Part shown: positions 1 to 8,576 of the stretch, piece after piece | Position numbering within the stretch: position 1 is the stretch's first letter | Layout of the letters: each line of letters starts with the position of its first letter | Assembly (NCBI RefSeq): GCF_000224145.3 | Contig: NC_020178.2 | Coordinates: 454,986 to 518,985, forward strand | Direction of reading: 5' to 3' | Origin: Ciona intestinalis | Taxonomy: Eukaryota > Chordata > Ascidiacea > Phlebobranchia > Cionidae | Length of the DNA: 64,000 bases | The notes under the pieces: model-generated | Databases searched by the model: none | Told to the model about the DNA's origin: nothing | What the model saw: the letters and a program-made list of their open reading frames with translations, nothing else | Made by a program: the position numbers and the translations under genes

Positions 1-158
1 TTTAACTGCATTTTAACAATGTCACCCCAGATTTTCCTAGGTCGTAGATCTTACCAAAAAAATAATTAAAATGTGGCACATATTTTTATAACTAAATTTA
101 ATTTTTATTTTCTATACAGCTATTAGAGCCTCCAAAACAAGTTTTTAATATTTCTATG
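1..158 (+). other. Duplicated assembly fragment of Crumbs exon and intron
   Basis: This stretch repeats 1401-1562 almost base for base, including the intron end and the first 13 codons (120-158) of the LamG exon that begins at 1525. I see only two or three differences, which is the level expected between two alleles of a very polymorphic ascidian. It runs straight into a run of N. The simplest reading is that one haplotype's contig end was placed before the other haplotype's contig. A true tandem exon duplication is less likely because the intron sequence matches as well as the exon. Confidence 0.8.
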
Positions 159-208
159 NNNNNNNNNNNNNNNNNNNNNNNNNNNNNNNNNNNNNNNNNN
201 NNNNNNNN
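159..208. other. Assembly gap (50 N)
   Basis: Exactly fifty N, a typical placeholder for a gap of unknown size. The sequence resumes in a TA-dinucleotide run, a likely cause of the break. Confidence 0.98.
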
Positions 209-248
209 TATATATATATATATATAATATAATTTTCAATTTATTTTG

Positions 249-610
249 CACTTATAGCATATAATAACCAAATATTCTGATCGTGTTTTAAAGAATTAAC
301 AACGGCCAATGGGAGTCGTGAGGATACGGTTTTATAATTCTTTGAATGTTCTTTGTTTACTACTAAATGGGACGAGAAAATAGAATGAAAGTTTTCCAAT
401 CTACTATATATAGTAGATTAGTAGGGTGGGGAGACTGGGACACCTTTTTATTCTATTTTTTTTTATCCCACGGTAGTAAATAAGGAAAATTCAAAGAATT
501 ATAAAACCGTCTTTTCATGACTCCCATAGACCGTTGTTAATTGTTTAAAACACGATCAGAATATTTGGATATTATGTGCTAAAGGTGTCCCATTTTCCCA
601 CCATACTATT
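249..610. mobile_element. Two adjacent palindromic MITE copies, opposite orientation
   Basis: Two copies of the GTAGGGTGGGG family (described at 18238-18438) lie back to back, about 254-411 and 419-610. The second ends only about 20 bases before the Crumbs exon acceptor at 630. Confidence 0.7.
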
Positions 611-630
611 TATTAATATTTCTTTTCCAG

Positions 631-3600
631 ACGTAAGAAGCATAACGTTTGGTTCTGACATCACCCTACCCCCATATTACGGTTGTATGCGGGATATTAA
701 ACACAACAACAAAATACTCGATGCTCAAAGCAGGGTTGTAGCTTCTAACTTGGAAGGGGGGTGTAACCGTCAAGAGGTGTGTCAACCTGACAGTTGTCAC
801 GACCACGGAATTTGTGTGGATTTATGGAGCAAATTTCGGTAATTTGAAATTATACTTTTTTTTGGTAAATTGAAATTGTACTGTATAGGTACAGGTTGTA
901 TGAAACAAAACACCCGTGTTATACGACTGTTGTTTTCCCGCCACGCAAGAATAAAGCAAGTAACATTCATTTATATTTTATACTATACATTACATCATTA
1001 ACATACACCTTATGTACTTAATATACCATGGTTGTTCATTACAGATGTGAATGCTTAAGGCCTTACATTGGAAATACATGTGACTTAGAAATAAGACCTG
1101 CTTACATTTGGAAATCTCAATAAAAAAAGTTTTGCACTTTTTAAGGTAAATTTAATTTGAATTTTGTTAACTTTAGTAAGTTGGGGTAAGATGGTCCATG
1201 TTTTTATTCTCTTTTCTCGTCCCATTTGGTGGTGAACAAAGAATTTTTACAGAATTATATAACCGTATCCTCACAACCCTAAAAGAGCGTTGGTAATTGT
1301 TACAAACACAATTAGGTGTAATGTGTCTACACAAACAAGCAGAGCCAAAGTAGATTGCATTCACCACATTAATCAATGAGGTTCCCTATATTTTAGAACC
1401 AAAATTTTAACTGCATTTTAACAATGTCACCCCAGATTTTCCTAGATCGTAGATCTTACCAAAAAATTAATTAAAATGTGGCACATATTTTTATAACTAA
1501 ATTTAATTTTTATTTTCTATACAGCTATTAGAGCCTCCAAAACAAGTTTTTAATATTTCTATGTTTATTAAAACTTTGCAACCAGATGGAAATATTGTGT
1601 TAACGTCAAATTTAACTGACTCAACCAGTGTGATTATAAGTTTACTTAACGGAAAATTACAAGTAAGTTACTTTTTATGAAGTATTTTTTAATAAATTGT
1701 GAAAAAGTGTCGGTCAAATACAACTTAACTTATATAAACACATGCAAAAATACCTATACTTTTATGCTCTATAAATATACCTTATAAATTCCTATACCAG
1801 GTTACAATAGCAGAAGAAACACACAGTACAAATACATTACTTACGGATGGTATATACCATTTTATAATGGTGGAAATTGTAAATGACAAATTGAATATAC
1901 TCATCGACCAAAATCGGTAAGTTTATATGATAACTATAGCTGAATTGTCCAGCGCTGTGGCTCAATGGTTAGGCAAGTGCATTGTAACCGAAGGATACCG
2001 GGTTCAATGCCCGATACTGGTAGGTGTATCGTGTATGTGTCCTTGGGCAAAACATTTAACAGACATTGCTCCAACCCAGTGGTCACTAATGGGCTGTAGC
2101 ACCTTGAATGTCGGGATAATGGGTCAACCCTGGCCTAAATCTTAGGTCCCATGGCGTGCCACACTGTAGGACCTCACCTGTATATAATAGAATGTGCGTA
2201 TACAATGTTTTTTTACCGTATAAATTTTAAACTTTAATTTTCAGATTGACCGAAGTAACTTTATCTTCCAATATAAATGTTACAACATCAAGTCTCTATA
2301 TTGCTGGTTTACCCACTAATACAGGTATGTATCTATTTTTCATGTGTTTGTGGATGTTTTTCTTTGTGTGTGTATAAGTATTTTTATATTGTGTACTTTA
2401 GTAATTATATTTATATGTTTGTGTGTGTTTGTAAGTATTTTTCAGTTTGTCTGTGTTTGTATGTGTGTTTGTACGTGTTTATATGTTTGTGTGTATGCTT
2501 GTTTTTAGATCTATATCCTTGTACGCTTGTTTTGTTATTTTTTCTTATGTGAGTACTTCTATTAATACACCTAATACCCACTGTCGAACTGCTTCAGTTT
2601 TTATATAATATTTCTATTCTAGGATCTCGTAAACGTAGAGAGACATCTAGTGTTGGTTTCAAAGGAGCAATTCAAGACGTTCAATTTAACGGAGTCCGAT
2701 TATTATTTCATCATAATGACACTGGAAGTATGTATATTATGATGTGTGTGACTTATTTATCCTTGCATGGCGGGCCAATGACAGCTTGTTGGTGGGCCTA
2801 TTATAGTTGTTATAACACAGGTTTTCTGTTTCATACACCTTGTGCCCGCTTACAAGTTACCACACGTGTAACTATGTAAGTGATTTTTTATTCCTTGACT
2901 GATAATTTAAGATGGGACACCTTTTCGTTCTATTTTCTCGTAACATTTGGTAGTAAACAAAGAACATTCAAAGAATTATTAAACCGAATCATTACGACTC
3001 CCACAGACCGTTGTTATTTGTTTAAAGCTCGATCAGGATATTTTTGGATATTATGTGCTAAAGGTGTCCCATCTTCCCCTACCGTACTATATACAAATAT
3101 TTTCACCCAAAAACTTGCTTATTATTAAGTATTGAATTATGACATCATAATACATTTCAGACATCACAATTTCAAACGAGCCAATCCGGTTTCTTCCCTC
3201 CCAAATTTCCAACGTTCTGATTGGACAAGTGTCTGACCCAGTTTGTGGCTCAGCCAATCACAGCTTGTATAGCAACCCATGTCATAATGGGGGTGATTGT
3301 GATGTTATTTTCAACGATTATATGTGTAATTGTACTGACACTTGGAAGGGAAGAAATTGTGATGTCCCGGTTTTTTGCAAGTAAGTTTTTATATTTAATA
3401 AAATTTTTTTACAAAATTTTATTTTTTGACTGTTTTTATAGGCGTCATGTTTTTTGTGTGTTTTTTAATTTTTTTTACGAAATCTGGGGTGGTATTGTTG
3501 TTAAAATACAGTTACTTTACACTCATAGCTGTCAAACATAGGGAACCTCATTGATTAATGTGGTGAACGAAATAACTTTGGCATTGCTTGTTTGTATGAC

Positions 3601-6600
3601 ACCTAACAGCAGGGTAAAATCTGGGGTGACATTGTTAAAATACAGTTACACTCATAGTTGTCAAACATAGGGAACCTCATTGATTGATGTGGTGAATGCA
3701 ATATAATTTGGCTCTTTATACATTTTATACATTATTTTTCTATACAGACAAATAACATGTCCTGGTCCATTACAATGCATTGACTTGAAACATGGGGGTT
3801 TTGAATGCATTGGCGCTGCTACATTTGATCATACTACTATAGCTATGTACACTACAGATCCAAATACTGTAGTAACTGATACACTGTCGTTTAATATAAG
3901 AACTAGGTATGTATATGCATTGGGATTTAGGTGTGTAAATGGTAATGGGTTCAAGGCTTAATGCTGCTACCATTGTGGGTGTATGTGTCTTTGGGTGCAA
4001 GATTTACCGAAAATTGCTCCAACCCAGTGGTTACTAATGGGTTGTCTAAATTATCAGCCTTATACTACAAAAAAAATAAAAAATAACTTAAAAAGTTACA
4101 TACATAGTAACTCATAAGTGGGCATGAGATGTATGAAACAGAACACTTGTGTTATAACGACTGTCTTTACCCCATAACGCAATAAAAATCACACTCATTC
4201 ATAACTTAAAAGCGGGCACAAGGTGTATGAAGCAGAACACCCATGTTATAACGACTGTCATTACCCCGCCATGCAAGGATAAATAAATTACATTGATTAA
4301 TAAATATTTTTTACAGATCGGTAAATGCTTCAATAATTCAGTTCCGGTCGAAATCTGGAACAATCCAGTTAAATCTGGATATAACCGGTCGAATCCAGTT
4401 TTTATTCTACAGTTTATCAACTAATGGTTCTGTGGCAAGTGCCGTGTCAATTTCAGATGCCAATTGGCACAATGTGACAGTTATAACTCCTAGAAACAGG
4501 TAAATTAATTTTGTTAGATTTAGAAAATACATATATATATATAAAAAATATATATATAATTTTTTGTTTATTGTAAAATAAGTTAAAATGAACACGTAAA
4601 ATTTGTAAAGTATGAAACTTATTTTAAAAATGTCAAAAATGTATTTATAATTTTGTTCTATAAAAAAAATACAAAATAATAATTGTGTAAAATAAGGAAT
4701 ATTTTTTTTAAAATTGTGTTTTTTCAGTTCTCTTTCTCTATTGGTGGATGGCAATCATTATTACACCAACGTGTCTCTACCTGAAGCTCTGATTGGCCAG
4801 ATTTCCAATTCAACTGACAACTTGGCTGTGATTGGTGCAATTGATCAAGGGTTATTTAAAGGTGAACTAACATTTTTATGTGAAATTTGTAACTTTTTAA
4901 AATAAAGTTTGTAAATTTAATTTTATCTAAAGTTTAATTTTATGTAAATTTAATTTTTTATAAATTTATTTTTATTTGGATAAAATGTTAGATATTATTA
5001 AATCGAGCACCATGGCACGGAAAAAAGCATAATTATTTTTAAAGTTACATATGTGGTAACTCGTAAGCTGGCACGAGTGTATGAAACATAACACCCGTGT
5101 TATAACGACTGTCGTTACCCAGCCAAGCAAGGATAAACAAGTTACATTCATCCATTTAAATGTTTTTTACCAAAAACTTTCAAAATAATTATAAAAAATC
5201 GTAATTTTTTTATTACATCGCAATAGGCTGTCTTTCTGATGTCAGAATTGGGGGCGTGGCGCTTCCATTTTACGACCAATCACAGCTCACGAATCATTCA
5301 AGTGCGACTGGCTCCACCCACACTATTATGACATCAAGTCTGGATATTTCATCACTAGGTTGCCATGGCGACAATATGTGTGGTTTGAATCCTTGTGAAA
5401 ATAACGGGACGTGTCTGGACTTGTTCAACAAGTTTGAATGTCGTTGTAAATTAGGTAAGTTTTGTTGGGTAATGGGTTGCTTTTGGGGTAAATTTTTGGT
5501 TGTCTCGTTATAACATGGGTGTTCTGTTTCATACACCTCGTGCCTGCTTACAAATAACCATGTATATTACTTTGTGGGTGATTGTTTTTGGGTTCTGTTT
5601 TTTAATGTTTTAGACTTTTTTTAGGTTTTGATTTTTCAACATGTTGATTTTGTTGAAATGTGTTAGTTTTTTAATGTGTTGATTTTAATATTTCCAGGTT
5701 TTGTTGACGAAATTTGTTCAACAAATGTTGACAACTGTGTTGGCGTTGAATGTAACAACGGGTCTTGCGTTGATTTAGTTGATGACTTTGTTTGCAACTG
5801 TACAGATGGATACCAAGGATATAGGTTGGTTTTGTAGCTATTTTTAATGGACATTATATTTATATGTATATATATGTATAAGTATAATAGTGATTCTTAA
5901 AATAAAGGAAAACTCAAAATTAGTTCAGGTTTTTTATTCAATTTCTGTAATTTTCTCATCAACTTAATTTATGTAATATTTTGTAATTTTTTTTTAAATT
6001 TTTGATGTAATATTATCTTTATAGGCACCAAAAGGCAAAAAATTAAACAGGAAAAATTTAACACCCCAGTTTTAAATATAAAACGGCTTTTACCCTGCTG
6101 TTAGGTGTCTATACAAACAAGCAGAGCCAAAGTATATTGCATTCGCCACATTAATCAATGAGGTTCCCTAACAACAATATGTGTAACTGTATCTTAATAA
6201 TATCACCAAAATTTCAAATATGACGCCTATGTACTAAACCAATTTTTTAAATTTATTTAATGTTAAATTTTTTTTCCCCTTAGATGTGAAAGAGATATAG
6301 ACGAATGCATAAACAATCCATGTTTTAATAACGGGACTTGCCGTAACCTGATTGGCTCATTTGAGTGTCAATGTATGGGTCAGACCATGGGGGCATTGTG
6401 TGAAATAAACGTCTCACAATCGTGTAACAATGGAAGCGACGAACCGTGTCAGAATGGGGGGGCGTGTGTAAATGTTACTACTTCTACGGAGGTAGGTGTT
6501 ATAGAAACTTAATCCCTAAAGCATAAACAGTTTAGTAATAGTATATGTTGTAAAGTGTTATAGTATTTGAAAATTAGGACAGTTGTTCATGGTGTATTAC

Positions 6601-8545
6601 AGTTGGTTAGCGCGCCTGCCTGTAACCTAGAGGTAATGGGTTCAAGGCTTGTCGCTGCTACCATTGTGGGCGTATGTGTCCTTGGGCAAGACACTTAACC
6701 GCAATTGCTACAACCTAGCCGTACAGAAAGAGAAAAAACATATCCACAATGTTACATATGTGTTAACTTCCACCACACAAGAATAAAAAAAGTTACATAA
6801 ATTGTAACTCATAAGCGGGCATGAGGTGTATGAAACATAACACCCATGTTATAACGACTGCTGTTACCCCACCATACAAGATTAAATAGGTTACATTCAT
6901 TCATTCATAATAATAATCACGAATTAAAATAGCATTATGCCAAAATAAATACAATAATACATTCATTCATTACTATACAATATTATTCAGATCACACATA
7001 CCTGTGTCTGCCCACCCCTTTATACTGGGAAGAACTGCCAGAATGTGGTGAACCATTGTAAAAATATAACCTGTCTTAATAATGGATCTTGTTTATCAAA
7101 TTTGGTAAGTCGGATTTTTGGACTTTTGTAAAAAAATAATGCTGCTACCATTGTGAGCGTATGAGTCCTTGGGCAAGACACTTAACGACAATTGCTCCAA
7201 CCCAGTGGTCACTGAATTATCAGCCATACAGAAAAAAAACAAGCACCCACAAAGTTACATATGTTGTAACTCGTAAGTTGGCACGAGGTGTATGAAACAG
7301 AACACCCGTGTTATAACGACTGTCATTACCCTGCCAAGCGAGAATAAATAAGTTACATTCATACATTTTTTCAATTTTCTGATTTTAATATTTGTTCTCG
7401 TAATTTTACCTTCTTAAGTTTTTATATTATTTCTATTTAGACTTCATACACCTGTTCATGCATGAATGGTTTTTACGGCGAATTCTGCGAGAATTATCTT
7501 GGCGCTTGTTCGACCGTGACATGCATGAATAATGCTACTTGTGACATCACAGAAGATGGTTTTCAATGTAATTGTAAAAAAGGTATTTCATTTATGAGCC
7601 AATTTTATATATGTGTTATTTAGTTTTATTATTTGTCTTTTTACTAAACTACTGTTCTGTTTTTTCATTTAGGTTTTTCTTTAAATTTTTTCAAACAAGT
7701 ATTTTTCAGTTTTTTTTTTCTCTAATAAATATATATATTTAGTATTCATTTTCTGAAAAAAAAATTTTCTAAGATAAGTATTAATTCATTTATGTTTTTC
7801 AATTAGTTTAATGTAATATTCTTTATATATTTATAATTTTTTTCAACATTTTTTAATTAGTGTACTTTTTTGTTTAAAATTCTTTTTTTTAGCTTGTTTT
7901 TTATATTTTTTAATATTTTCTCAGGTTACGTAGGAAGATTATGTGAAGTGAATGACCTTTGTCATAACAATAATAATGTTTATTGCTCCAATAATGGAAA
8001 CTGCTCATCCAAGCTTTCACAGGATCACGATATCACGTTTTCATGTGATTGCTTACCAACTCACGCAGGTAAATTTCCTGTGAATTTTTTTCACAGTTTT
8101 GTGATTTTTACAAGAAAATTGAAATTCAAAAGAATATTTTAAGATTTTTTTGTGATTTTTTTAGTTTTTTTTAAACTTGTTTAACCATTTGAGAGCTGCT
8201 ACCTTTGTAGGTATATGTTCTTAAGCACTTAACAGCAATTGCTCCAACCCAGTGTTCCTTTATGTGGTCTAAAGTGTCAGTCATATATTCAAAATGACTA
8301 AAAAAATTACACCCACAAAGTTACATACGTGGTAACTTGTAAGCGGGCACAACGTGTACGAGACAGAACACCCATGTTATAATGGCTGTCATTGCCCTGC
8401 CATGCAGAAAAAAAAACAAGTTACATTCATTCACAAAGTTACATACGTAGTAACTCGTAAGCAGACTCGACGTGTATGAAACAGAACGCCTGTGTTATAA
8501 TAACTATCATTACCGGCAACCCAAGAAAAGACATTTATTTATTCA

Positions 8546-8576
<31 letters not shown>

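Noticed and set aside
1955..2025. Possible tRNA gene
   Set aside because: A- and B-box-like words are present, but no cloverleaf closes and the sequence continues into the SINE body shared by many copies.
2277..2552. Open frame of 91 aa rich in Cys, Val and Tyr
   Set aside because: Translation of a TGTGTTTG-rich low-complexity Crumbs intron, starting in the real exon in another frame.
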